Source: Marivivens niveibacter
Lineage (GTDB): Bacteria > Pseudomonadota > Alphaproteobacteria > Rhodobacterales > Rhodobacteraceae
NCBI RefSeq assembly: GCF_002150005.2
Contig: NZ_MSPP01000001.1
Span: forward strand, 62,001 to 126,000
Reading direction: 5' to 3'
Length of the DNA: 64,000 nt
Part shown: positions 24,499-33,083 of the stretch, in pieces
Layout: every line of letters starts with the position of its first letter
How positions within the stretch are numbered: position 1 is the first letter of the stretch
Translations under genes and position numbers: made by a program
The notes under the pieces: model-generated
Seen by the model: the letters and a program-made list of their open reading frames with translations, nothing else
What the model was told of the DNA's origin: nothing
The model's database searches: none

Positions 24499-25725
24499 TT
24501 AAACGTCTGCCTCAAACGCTTCGGCTGCGCCTTTGATTGGCTCGGGTTCAACTTCGCGAGGTTCCGCAGGTGTCAGCGTACCATCTTGTAGCTGCGCCAA
24601 TTTCAACTGAACCAATAACGATAGTTCGTCATAAACGCGCCATTCTTCGACGATTTTGCCATCCTTGATCCAGTAATGGCTGATGCCAAGGATTTGGATG
24701 CGCTTGCCAGTAGGCTCGCCCAAGGACTCGAGCAATCCATAACCCAGATGATGACCCTCTAGGATCCAGCGCACTGCGATCTTGTATCCGCCCTCTTCGC
24801 AGGGGGTCGTTGCGATATGCTGTGGGACAAAGGCCGCATCAGGTAGTGATCCAATCAGCGCAAGGCTTTGATGCATGATCGAGACGCGGTTGTAGGTATC
24901 GACCATATTGGGGCCGTGATACATCGCGGTCGTTGAATACGCCTCGTCAATGCGTCCAAACATCTTGCGGTTCCAGATGTCGTGCAGCAATTGCAGGAAC
25001 TCGGCTTCTGTTTCGGTGTGGGCAAGCAATGTGTCTGCTTGCTCTTCTGGTGGGTATTGCCCAATGCGTCCGCGCATTTCACCGATATCAAGGTTGGTCA
25101 CGCCAGCCGCAAGTTTTTTACGCGCGATTTTTTCTGCGTAGGGGTGCGGATCGATGCCAAGCTGACGCAAAATGGCCATCTGATCTGAGACCACCCATTC
25201 GCGATAAATCTTGTTGGCGTGTATCATACAATCGGCGACGGTACGCGAAACGTAAGTTTGGCCTTTGGCTGGTCCCAAGTGACCATTTTGCGTGTAACGT
25301 CCTGCGCCCGTGACCAGATGCGAGGTGTAGAACCCTTCTTTGTCGTCGCCATTCCAAACCACCTGCGTGGCCATACCGCGGCGTTCGGGAAAGCTCACGA
25401 GGCGCTGGATCGTGTCGTGGATGACGGCTTCGCGGTCATACATGGTTCCCATCGTGCCGTAGAGGACGCAATTATGGGTGTAGTGGGTGTAAATCAGGCC
25501 GACATTTCGTTCGTCCCAGATTTTGTGAGTGCATCGGACAATATAGTCGACGATGTCAGTGTAATCGTCATCAAACCCGTCCATCGACTGCACCCGTGGG
25601 CGATCTGTCGGGACGAGTTCGATGAAATCACGGCGTTCAACCTGAAGAACTGCGCCCTGCGGATCAGTTGAGCCCGTCTTTTCGACAGGTTTTGATGTGG
25701 ATTTTGTGGGGGAATTCTCGGTCAT
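24499..25725 (-). CDS. Two-domain SnoaL-like (NTF2-fold) protein
   Basis: The 408-residue protein starts at the ATG 25725 ('MTENSPTKS'), preceded by CAGGAAA; the open frame continues to 25914 but passes through an operator. It has two SnoaL-like/polyketide-cyclase-type modules: one around residues 45-170 ('DIVDYIVRCTHKIWDERNVGL', with 21 residues shown less one, and 'NKIYREWVVSDQ') and another around 250-375 with the family end motif 'KIVEEWRVYDELSLL'. Such folds act as hydrolases, isomerases or binding proteins; no function can be given. A perfect GCATACGTATGC operator lies 57 bases before the start, placing it in the presumed sugar regulon. Confidence 0.75.
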   Translation of the reverse strand: MTENSPTKSTSKPVEKTGSTDPQGAVLQVERRDFIELVPTDRPRVQSMDGFDDDYTDIVDYIVRCTHKIWDERNVGLIYTHYTHNCVLYGTMGTMYDREAVIHDTIQRLVSFPERRGMATQVVWNGDDKEGFYTSHLVTGAGRYTQNGHLGPAKGQTYVSRTVADCMIHANKIYREWVVSDQMAILRQLGIDPHPYAEKIARKKLAAGVTNLDIGEMRGRIGQYPPEEQADTLLAHTETEAEFLQLLHDIWNRKMFGRIDEAYSTTAMYHGPNMVDTYNRVSIMHQSLALIGSLPDAAFVPQHIATTPCEEGGYKIAVRWILEGHHLGYGLLESLGEPTGKRIQILGISHYWIKDGKIVEEWRVYDELSLLVQLKLAQLQDGTLTPAEPREVEPEPIKGAAEAFEADV

Positions 25726-26136
25726 ATTTATTTCCTGCTGGGCCAAATCGCCATTGCGACGGGTCATAAAGCGAGCAAAGCGCATACGTATGCACATGTC
25801 AAATCGAAATTTCAAAACGTCATAATGCGGCGCGCACAGCAAAACTCGTTTGGACATAAAAGGGTAGGGGTCAGCCGCGCCTTGAGCGTGAGTTGCGTTG
25901 CGGCGATGCGCCATCGTTTTTGTATCCGAAAGTATACATCAGGTCGTTGAGGTGTTCTGTGTATTGCACCTTTGGTTAGTGGTTTTTATAGTTTTTCCGC
26001 ATGATTTAGGCATCTAAGCATTTGAAATAGTTCAGTTTATATATACAAACATTCAAATAATTATTTTTGTTATTGCGTGAATCTGACTCTGTCGCCTAGG
26101 CTGGGGCATATAGTTTTCGTGATCTAGGGAGGGACC
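25726..26136. other. Intergenic region between the SnoaL-like gene and soxX
   Basis: This 411-base divergent spacer holds the GCATACGTATGC operator at 25782-25793 on the SnoaL-like side. It is strongly A/T-rich between about 25990 and 26070. The soxX ribosome site AGGGAGGGACC directly precedes its ATG. I see no gene and no clear sigma-70 hexamers. Confidence 0.5.
25782..25793. promoter_or_regulatory. LacI-family operator upstream of the SnoaL-like gene
   Basis: GCATACGTATGC is a perfect 12-base palindrome, identical to the core of the 15616-15631 site. It lies 57 bases before the chosen start. Confidence 0.7.
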
Positions 26137-26613
26137 ATGAAACAGATGTTTTTGACGGCCGCCGTTTTGGCGTGTGCGACCGTTGCTAAGGCCGAGGTGG
26201 TTGCGCCCGGCGATGTTCAATTCGGCGAATATGGAGCGATCGAAGCATCCCTGTCAGGTGTGCCTGGCAATGCGGATAGCGGGCTAGAGATCATGGTCAC
26301 ACGCGGCAAAGGCAACTGCATCGCGTGCCATGCTGTGTCTGCGCTCGAAGATTATCCGTTCCACGGCGAAGTTGGCCCATCGTTGGATGGTGTCGGCGCA
26401 CGTTGGTCCGAAGCCGAGCTGCGCGGCCTAGTCGCAAATGCGAAGATGACGTTCGACGGAACCGTGATGCCAGCGTTTTATCAGACCACCGGCTTTAACC
26501 GCCCAGGCAACGCATTTACTGGCAAAGCGGCAGAGGGCGAATTGGACCCGCTGTTGACTGCACAAGAAATCGAAGATGTCGTCGCCTATCTGATGACATT
26601 GAACGAATACTAA
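26137..26613 (+). CDS. soxX: Sulfur oxidation c-type cytochrome SoxX
   Basis: The 158-residue periplasmic cytochrome has a signal peptide (about residues 1-19, ending AKA) and one heme-binding CIACH motif around residue 66. The downstream 'GEVGPSLDGVGARW' and 'MPAFYQTTGF' segments provide the distal methionine and match SoxX. It forms the SoxXA complex that attaches thiosulfate to the SoxYZ carrier. The ribosome site is excellent (AGGGAGGGACC before ATG). It is followed by soxA after 25 bases. Other sox genes (soxYZ, soxB, soxCD) are absent from the window. Confidence 0.93.
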   Translation: MKQMFLTAAVLACATVAKAEVVAPGDVQFGEYGAIEASLSGVPGNADSGLEIMVTRGKGNCIACHAVSALEDYPFHGEVGPSLDGVGARWSEAELRGLVANAKMTFDGTVMPAFYQTTGFNRPGNAFTGKAAEGELDPLLTAQEIEDVVAYLMTLNEY

Positions 26614-26638
26614 AGGCCAAGCGGGGAGGAGACACACT

Positions 26639-27487
26639 ATGAAAAAGTTCCTGAAAGCATCCGCTCTGGCTGCATCAGTATTCGCGATCGCCTCGGCTGC
26701 GCAGGCAGACGAAGAAGCCGATCTGGTTGTAAACGGCGAGATTGAAATCACCGTTCGCACGTCAGCGCCAGAACACGTTGATGGTTTGCGCGATATTTAC
26801 TCGGGTTGGGTATTTCGTTCGGATGAAACCCAAGCGATGCAAATGGACGATTTTGATAACCCCGGCATGATCTTTGTCGAGGAAGCGATCGAAGCGTTTA
26901 ACACCGTTGAAGGCTCCGAAGGTAATTCCTGTGCGTCGTGCCATGACACCCCTGAAAACCTAGCCGGTGCGCGTGCGACCCATCCAAAATGGAACGATAA
27001 CGCCGAAGAGATCCGCACGTTGGGTATGCAGATCAATGGCTGCCGTACCGAACAGATGGGTGCAGAGCCGTGGGCTGCGGATAAGGGTGATATGCTTGCG
27101 ATGGAGGCTCTATTGGCGTCCGTGTCGCGCGGTATGCCTGTGAATGTTCAAATCGATGGCCCTGCTGAGGCTGCGTATGAATTGGGCCGCGAGTTGTACT
27201 ACACACGCACTGGCCAGCTGGACCTGTCCTGCGCGAGCTGTCACGAACAGAACTACGGCAATTACATCCGCGCTGACCACCTAAGCCAAGGTCAGATTAA
27301 CGGGTTCCCGACCTATCGTCTAAAGAACGCTAAACTGAACGGTGTTCAGTCCCGCTTCCGCGGCTGTGTTCGTGATACCCGCGCCGAAACCTATGCTGTG
27401 AATTCGCCGGAATTCATCGCGCTGGAACTTTACGTTGCATCGCGCGGCAATGGCCTTTCGGTCGAAGGTCCATCGGTTCGCAACTGA
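26639..27487 (+). CDS. soxA: Sulfur oxidation c-type cytochrome SoxA (diheme)
   Basis: The 282-residue protein has a signal peptide (about residues 1-23), two CASCH heme motifs (in 'NSCASCHDTPE' and 'LSCASCHEQNY') and the late cysteine in 'SRFRGCVRDTRAE', the persulfide-modified heme ligand characteristic of SoxA. It is the catalytic partner of SoxX in periplasmic thiosulfate oxidation. The gene is second in a two-gene operon closed by a terminator. Both hemes and the ligand are intact, so the protein is presumably functional, with SoxYZ supplied from elsewhere. Confidence 0.95.
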   Translation: MKKFLKASALAASVFAIASAAQADEEADLVVNGEIEITVRTSAPEHVDGLRDIYSGWVFRSDETQAMQMDDFDNPGMIFVEEAIEAFNTVEGSEGNSCASCHDTPENLAGARATHPKWNDNAEEIRTLGMQINGCRTEQMGAEPWAADKGDMLAMEALLASVSRGMPVNVQIDGPAEAAYELGRELYYTRTGQLDLSCASCHEQNYGNYIRADHLSQGQINGFPTYRLKNAKLNGVQSRFRGCVRDTRAETYAVNSPEFIALELYVASRGNGLSVEGPSVRN

Positions 27488-27496
27488 TCTGAAATG

Positions 27497-27525
27497 GCCC
27501 GCGCTATGATTGGCGCGGGCTTTTT
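27497..27525 (+). terminator. Terminator of soxXA
   Basis: GCCCGCGC (27497-27504) pairs with GCGCGGGC (27513-27520), followed by five T. Confidence 0.88.
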
Positions 27526-27595
27526 CTATTTCGAGATATTCCAAAATTTGCATGTGATTGCAGCATGTTACCAAGCCAGCGCTAGGGGCGACTTG

Positions 27596-28816
27596 ATGAA
27601 CTATGATGCCTTCTTTGAACAATCCCTCAACGATTTGAAATCCGAAGGGAACTATCGCGTTTTTGCCGACCTAGAACGCCATCGGGGTGAATTTCCCAAA
27701 GCGACCAATCGTGGCGATGCGGAAAAAGAAGTCACCATCTGGTGTTCCAATGATTACCTAGGCATGGGTCAGCACCCCACCGTTCTGAACGCGATGCACG
27801 ACGCGATTGACCGCGTCGGAGCGGGCGCGGGCGGAACGCGTAATATTTCGGGCACAACGCATCACCATGTCCTGCTGGAACGCGAACTGGCTGATCTGCA
27901 CGGCAAAGAATCGGCGCTGTTGTTCACGTCGGGCTATGTGTCGAACTGGGCCGCGCTGGGCACCTTGGCTGCGAAAATCCCGAATTGTTTGGTGATTTCC
28001 GACAGCCTGAACCACGCATCCATGATCGAAGGCATCCGTCATTCCAAAGCCGAACGGAAAATCTGGAAACACAACGATCTGGCTGATCTGGAACGCCTGC
28101 TGGCCGAACAGCCTCTGGACCGCCCGAAACTGATCGCCTTTGAATCCGTGTATTCGATGGATGGAGATATCGCTCCGATCCGCGAAATTTGCGATCTGGC
28201 CGATAAATACAACGCGATGACCTATCTGGACGAAGTCCACGCCGTTGGCATGTACGGACCGCGCGGCGGCGGCATTGCCGAACGCGAAGGTCTGATGGAT
28301 CGCCTGACCGTGATCGAAGGCACATTGGGCAAAGCATTTGGCGTGATGGGCGGCTATATTGCGGCGTCCCGTGATCTGGTCGATTTTGTGCGCTCGTTCG
28401 CGTCTGGTTTTATCTTTACCACCGCGCTGCCGCCCGCTGTGGCGGCGGGTGCCTGTGCGGCGATCAAACATCTGAAAACGTCATCCGTCGAACGCGAAAG
28501 CCAGCAGGCCAAGGTAGCGAAGGTGCGCGATCGGCTGGAGCAGATTGGCATTCCGCATATCGACAACCCAAGCCACATCATTCCAGTGATGGTGGGCGAT
28601 CCTGTGAAATGTAAATTTCTGTCGGATGTGCTGATGCGCGATCACGGGATTTACATCCAGCCGATCAACTATCCGACAGTTCCAAAAGGAACCGAGCGAC
28701 TGCGCATCACGCCGTCGCCCGTGCATTCTGATGCTGATATTGATGCGCTGCTATCCGCGTTAGAGGACCTGTGGGCCCAGTGCCAATTGCAGCGCATGCC
28801 GATGGCGGCGCAGTAG
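27596..28816 (+). CDS. hemA: 5-aminolevulinate synthase
   Basis: The 406-residue PLP enzyme condenses glycine with succinyl-CoA in the first step of heme synthesis of alphaproteobacteria. The '[16 protein letters not shown]' glycine-rich block, '[12 protein letters not shown]' and the PLP lysine in '[13 protein letters not shown]' (about residue 246) are all present. The start is the ATG at 27596 ('[11 protein letters not shown]'); the longer frame from 27494 reads through the soxA terminator. Its position right after the soxXA cytochromes fits a need for heme, although the terminator between them argues against a single transcript. Confidence 0.96.
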   Translation: MNYDAFFEQSLNDLKSEGNYRVFADLERHRGEFPKATNRGDAEKEVTIWCSNDYLGMGQHPTVLNAMHDAIDRVGAGAGGTRNISGTTHHHVLLERELADLHGKESALLFTSGYVSNWAALGTLAAKIPNCLVISDSLNHASMIEGIRHSKAERKIWKHNDLADLERLLAEQPLDRPKLIAFESVYSMDGDIAPIREICDLADKYNAMTYLDEVHAVGMYGPRGGGIAEREGLMDRLTVIEGTLGKAFGVMGGYIAASRDLVDFVRSFASGFIFTTALPPAVAAGACAAIKHLKTSSVERESQQAKVAKVRDRLEQIGIPHIDNPSHIIPVMVGDPVKCKFLSDVLMRDHGIYIQPINYPTVPKGTERLRITPSPVHSDADIDALLSALEDLWAQCQLQRMPMAAQ

Positions 28817-28817
28817 T

Positions 28818-29765
28818 CTATTCGAACTCCATCTGTTCATAGACGCGGCCCGCATTGCGCTTGGCTAGCTCTTCGAAGGTGTCCAGATGCGCGTAGGGGG
28901 ATTGGTCAACGTAATAGGCTTCGGCCAAGTCGCCGCCGTTATCCAGATGTTCGCCGATTTTGCCGCGCAAATATTCCAGATAGCCTTTGGTGTAGCGACG
29001 CACCTGTTCCATGTTCGTTGGATGTCCGTGCCCAGGAATGACGTAGGTCGCGTTCAGCGCTTCGAACTCATTGTCCCATGTGTCTAGCCAGTCGGCGGTA
29101 TAGGTATGTTCGAAAATCGGCAGCATGCGTTCGTGAAATGCCATATCCCCCGAAATCACCAGTTCCTGATTGGGCAGCCAGACCACTACATCACCAGGGC
29201 TATGGGCGGGGCCTAGGTATCGCGCTTCGATCCGATAATCGCCTAGATCGACGATATATTCGTCATCAAAGGTTTCGGTTGGGCCTTGAACGAACGTGCC
29301 TTCGGCGCGGTCCTGTAGATTGCGCTGCGCGCTTTCTAATTGGCGGTGCCCTGTTTGTTCGAATTCATGGGCGGCGTCACTGTGGGCGATGATTTTCACG
29401 CCTTGTTCGGCCCAATATGAATTGCCCAGCATCGCATGGCCCTGACCGTTTTCATCAATGACCAGCACAACGGGTTCGTCTGTGCGCGCACGAATTTCGT
29501 CATGCAATGCTGCGGCCAAACCGTAGGAGCCGCCCCCATTTACGACGACAACGCCTTCGCCCGTGATAACGAAGCTTAGGTTATTGTTGTGACCCGCATT
29601 GTCATAAGTAGACGGGGCCGTTGCGCCTATTGCGCTGAAAACACCGGGAACGAATTCCACAGGTGCGCTGTATAATAGGGACTGTGGGTACTGGTCAGGA
29701 ATGTTTTCATTTGCGGCGGCGGCCGTTGCGAATAGCGCGACAGGAATGGTCCAATATTTGATCAT
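28818..29765 (-). CDS. Exported metallo-beta-lactamase-fold protein (SoxH-like)
   Basis: The 315-residue protein has an N-terminal signal peptide (about residues 1-18) and an MBL-fold domain. The first metal motif is altered: instead of HxHxDH there is 'IDENGQGHAMLGN', so two usual ligands are missing. Later ligands look kept: His in 'GPAHSPGD', Asp in 'ISGDMAFH' and His in 'PGHGHPTN'. SoxH-type homologues are associated with sulfur oxidation or quinoprotein systems. It overlaps the preceding MBL gene by four bases, so the two are one operon. With the incomplete metal site it may bind one metal only or act non-hydrolytically. Confidence 0.7.
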   Translation of the reverse strand: MIKYWTIPVALFATAAAANENIPDQYPQSLLYSAPVEFVPGVFSAIGATAPSTYDNAGHNNNLSFVITGEGVVVVNGGGSYGLAAALHDEIRARTDEPVVLVIDENGQGHAMLGNSYWAEQGVKIIAHSDAAHEFEQTGHRQLESAQRNLQDRAEGTFVQGPTETFDDEYIVDLGDYRIEARYLGPAHSPGDVVVWLPNQELVISGDMAFHERMLPIFEHTYTADWLDTWDNEFEALNATYVIPGHGHPTNMEQVRRYTKGYLEYLRGKIGEHLDNGGDLAEAYYVDQSPYAHLDTFEELAKRNAGRVYEQMEFE

Positions 29766-30679
29766 GATGCGCTCACGAAATGATACCCGTTTCCACGCTT
29801 TTCGGCATATCCGATCCCTCCATTCGGCAGATGATAGCCAACCAACAGCATTTGATCGGTATTTAATTGATCGAGTAATTTTAGGCGCGTTGATGCGCCC
29901 AGATCGGCATCTTGGTCAGATCCCGATGCCCATTCGGGGCGTTCGAACCCGACGTGGTGATTGCCAATCGCGTCGCCGACGATCATGACAGACTGATTTC
30001 CGACGCGTGTTTCAAACGACATATGTCCCGGAGTGTGGCCGTAAGTCGCGCGCGCTGCGATGCCGGAGATGATTTCGGCGCCGTCATCGAATAGGGAAAT
30101 TTGATCGGACAATTCACCCAAACGGTTCGCCGCGCCTACCGCGAATGTCTGGCGTTCCGTGCCAATAGTGGAAACCGTATTGGGGTCTGTCCAATAGTCC
30201 CATTCAGCCCGTCCGATATGATGGGTCGCATTGGGGAACCACATATCGCCAAAATCGTCAAAGCTGCCCCACAGGTGATCGGGGTGCGCATGGGTGAAAA
30301 TCACATCCGTAACGTCATAGGGATCGACGCCCGCTGCAGCCAAAGCATCGGCCAGTTTTCCAGCAGTCGGCATAAATTCAGTACCGGATCCCACGTCAAA
30401 CAAAACAGTCCGATCACCCGATTGCAGCAGTGTCACATTACAGTCTGGTGTTAGGGCATCACCCGTTACGCCATAGCGCGCCAGAATTTCGTCCGCTTCG
30501 GCTGGCATAGCGCCGGTAATAAACGACCGAGGCAGCGACAGCGTGCCGTCCGATAGCGTTTGCAGGTGAACACCTTCGGATTGCGCGACGGTGGTTTGGG
30601 CAAACATGCGTGCGGGCAGGGTAGATGCGACAGCAGTTGCCGCCGCCCCCCGCAAAAGGTCACGACGATTGACAGACAT
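29762..30679 (-). CDS. Tat-exported metallo-beta-lactamase-fold hydrolase
   Basis: The 305-residue protein starts at the ATG 30679, directly after a GGGAGGAG ribosome site. A twin-arginine signal is evident ('NRRDLLRGAAATAVAS', about residues 4-19, ending near FAQ). The MBL motif 'FTHAHPDHLWG' (about 130) and the later 'HTPGHMSFE', 'IVGDAI' and 'GYHLPNGG' ligand positions are complete, so it can bind two zinc ions in the periplasm. It is the first gene of the two-gene MBL operon, with an AT-rich palindrome at its promoter side. The substrate is unknown. Confidence 0.85.
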   Translation of the reverse strand: MSVNRRDLLRGAAATAVASTLPARMFAQTTVAQSEGVHLQTLSDGTLSLPRSFITGAMPAEADEILARYGVTGDALTPDCNVTLLQSGDRTVLFDVGSGTEFMPTAGKLADALAAAGVDPYDVTDVIFTHAHPDHLWGSFDDFGDMWFPNATHHIGRAEWDYWTDPNTVSTIGTERQTFAVGAANRLGELSDQISLFDDGAEIISGIAARATYGHTPGHMSFETRVGNQSVMIVGDAIGNHHVGFERPEWASGSDQDADLGASTRLKLLDQLNTDQMLLVGYHLPNGGIGYAEKRGNGYHFVSAS

Positions 30680-30691
30680 TACTCTCCTCCC

Positions 30692-30707
30692 ATTCAAATA
30701 ATTGAAT
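30692..30707. promoter_or_regulatory. AT-rich palindrome upstream of the MBL operon
   Basis: ATTCAA (30692-30697) and TTGAAT (30702-30707) form a perfect inverted repeat next to the ribosome site. The related sequences ATTGAATATTAGAATG (from 30701) and ATTGAATGTTATAGAATG (from 30777) form a loose direct repeat. A LysR-type binding region is possible because a lysR gene lies just upstream. Confidence 0.35.
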
Positions 30708-30783
30708 ATTAGAATGGAATGCCGAAAGGTATGAGTCAAAAGAAATCGCATGGCCCTATGCCGATGCGAGCGAGAATTGAATG

Positions 30784-31680
30784 TTATAGAATGCTAGCGG
30801 TTTTGATGTCTTGAACCGCAAATTCAATCAGTTCTCTGATTTTGCGGGGCAGGGCGCGGCCTTCTAGGTAGACGATGTTTGCCTGTCCTTTTTCGCTTTC
30901 ATAATCTTGGAACAACGGGACCAGTTTGCCATCGCGAACCAGATCGCAGACCGCGAACCATGGGGCATAGGCGATCCCGATATTTTCCAGACATAAATCG
31001 GATGCTGCACGGGCGGAGTTCACCTCGAACGGTCCCGCGACATTGACCATCGTTTCGGTGCCATCTTTGAAAAACGTCCAGCGGCGCGGGGCGCGGCGGT
31101 TAGTGTCGATAATGCAGGTGTGTTCGTTTAAATCGGACGGCGATTTAGGCGTTCCGTTTGCATCCAGATATGTCTGACTGGCAACGGCGACCGAATGAAA
31201 TTGTCCCAGTTTTCGGGTTTTAAGGGACAGGATATCGGATTGCCCTAGGCGAAAGGCCACATCAATCCCATCGGTCGCGAGATCGACAAATGTATCATTC
31301 AGCCGCAGGTCAAAACTTAACTGCGGATGCAGCCGTGAAAATCTGCCCAACATTGGACTGACGTAGACCTCTCCGAATGTGACGGGGGCAGAGATGCGAA
31401 TAACGCCGGATAAGCTGCGCGATCCTTCGGCGACTTGTGTCAAAAGGTCGTCCAGATCATCCAATAGCGCAGGCGCGCGAGTGAATAGGTCTTGTCCTGC
31501 AGGGGTTAGGCCAACCTTGCGTGTTGTGCGTTGAAATAGTCTTACGCCCAAACGCGCTTCTAACTCGGCCACATATTTAGACGTGAGCCGGTTGGAAATT
31601 CCCAACTGATGGGCCGCTGCTGTAAACGATCCCGTCTGCGCGGTGGCGACAAACGCCTTTAGTTCGTCTACAATGTCCAT
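30784..31680 (-). CDS. LysR-family transcriptional regulator
   Basis: The 298-residue protein has the N-terminal winged helix 'FTAAAHQLGISNRLTSKYVA' (about residues 19-38) and the following 'RLGVRLFQRTTRKVGLTPAG' block, then the periplasmic-binding-like effector domain. It is of the CrgA/AaeR-like type. It lies upstream of and in the same direction as the two MBL genes, about 100 bases away, and divergent from the DUF3500 gene; it could control either. Confidence 0.92.
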   Translation of the reverse strand: MDIVDELKAFVATAQTGSFTAAAHQLGISNRLTSKYVAELEARLGVRLFQRTTRKVGLTPAGQDLFTRAPALLDDLDDLLTQVAEGSRSLSGVIRISAPVTFGEVYVSPMLGRFSRLHPQLSFDLRLNDTFVDLATDGIDVAFRLGQSDILSLKTRKLGQFHSVAVASQTYLDANGTPKSPSDLNEHTCIIDTNRRAPRRWTFFKDGTETMVNVAGPFEVNSARAASDLCLENIGIAYAPWFAVCDLVRDGKLVPLFQDYESEKGQANIVYLEGRALPRKIRELIEFAVQDIKTASIL

Positions 31681-31844
31681 CAGTCATTCCGAATAAAATG
31701 TGATCTATCACTGTGAAATTTCGGCGTTGAGGGCCGAATAATCAAGCTGATTATGTATTTCGTTTACTGGCAACGGAAAATGCAGCGCTCTACGTATAAG
31801 TCATGAAAGGCGGTTTTTCCGTCACCCCAGTTTAGGTTTCTAAA

Positions 31845-33083
31845 ATGAATACTTTAAAAATTTCGGCTTCTTTGTTTGCATTTGGCGCGGTTCTGTCATC
31901 TGCGGTCTATGCGCAGGATACGTCCATATCTATGGAGGACGATGGCACTATCATCCTGTCGGGTCTGTCCGAACCTGGCCAGGACATCGCCATTGATCCA
32001 ACCTGTGATCAAACCAGCCAAGGCGCGGTTGTTGCCTGTATGGCTGATATTTTTCTGAACACATTGGATGATAATCAAAAGGCGCAAGTGTTGTTGCCGA
32101 TGACCGCCGAGAATGCGGCGTCGTGGTCGAATTTGCCATGTGGATCGGGTTGCCGTGTCGGTTTGGAAATGACCGACATGACCGAAGAACAACGTCAGGC
32201 GGCCTTGGGCGTTGTTTACGCGGCATCGAATACGGGCGCTGCGGGTGATGGCTATTCCGAAATTACTGCGTTGTTGATGGCGGACGATGTTCTGACACTG
32301 GCCCAAGATGCAGGCCTGTCGACCCAAGGCCAAGGCGGTGGTACACCGCCCGACCTGCCAGAAGGTGCAGAGCCACCACAAGGCATGTCCGACGACGGCC
32401 CAGATGGTGGCCCGATGGGCGACGGCGGTTTGGCCTATTCATCGAACAATTACTTTATCGCATTTCTGGGTGAACCATCTGCCACCGAAACGTGGCAGTT
32501 CCAATTTGGTGGTCACCATTTGGGCACCCTGCACACCTATGCAGGTGGTGAAGAAACGTCCGCCACGCCGAATTTTATCGGTATCGAACCAAAAGTTTGG
32601 ATCGCTGACGGCGTTACCTATGACCCTCTAACAGATGATCGTAATGCGCTGGCCGATATGTTGGCATCGTTTAGCGCAGACCAATTGGCCGTTGCCGAAT
32701 TGGATACTGTGTTTTCCGATGTGTTGCTGGGGCCAGGCCAAGACGGTCAGTTCCCTGACGAAAAGGTCGGTATCGCCGTATCCGAATTGGATGATGCACA
32801 AAAAACATTGGTTTTGGCCGCGATCCGTGAATGGGTTGGCGATACGTCTACCGCTTCTGCCGATGCGATCATGGCAGGCTACGAAGCGCAACTAGATGAA
32901 ACCTACGTTGCATTTTCGGGCAGCGCTGAGCTGAACGCTCATGCCAACTATGTCCGCATTGATGGGCCTGGTGTTTGGCTGGAGTTTGTTTGCCAGAACG
33001 GCGTTATTTTCGGCGATCAAATTCACTACCACACCATTTGGCGTGATCACGTGAATGACTACGGTGCGGTCTACGATTTCTAA
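31845..33083 (+). CDS. Exported DUF3500 protein
   Basis: The 412-residue protein has a signal peptide (about residues 1-23, ending YAQ). It resembles DUF3500: 'AASWSNLPCGSGCRVGLEM' near 90, 'GGHHLGTLHTYAG' near 225 and the end 'QIHYHTIWRDHVNDYG'. A Gly/Pro/Asp-rich linker interrupts the domain around 165-195. The family's activity is unknown; conserved His pairs suggest metal binding. It overlaps the stop of the next exported protein's start by one base, so the two are co-translated. In other bacteria such genes often neighbour HupE/UreJ-like genes. Confidence 0.82.
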   Translation: MNTLKISASLFAFGAVLSSAVYAQDTSISMEDDGTIILSGLSEPGQDIAIDPTCDQTSQGAVVACMADIFLNTLDDNQKAQVLLPMTAENAASWSNLPCGSGCRVGLEMTDMTEEQRQAALGVVYAASNTGAAGDGYSEITALLMADDVLTLAQDAGLSTQGQGGGTPPDLPEGAEPPQGMSDDGPDGGPMGDGGLAYSSNNYFIAFLGEPSATETWQFQFGGHHLGTLHTYAGGEETSATPNFIGIEPKVWIADGVTYDPLTDDRNALADMLASFSADQLAVAELDTVFSDVLLGPGQDGQFPDEKVGIAVSELDDAQKTLVLAAIREWVGDTSTASADAIMAGYEAQLDETYVAFSGSAELNAHANYVRIDGPGVWLEFVCQNGVIFGDQIHYHTIWRDHVNDYGAVYDF

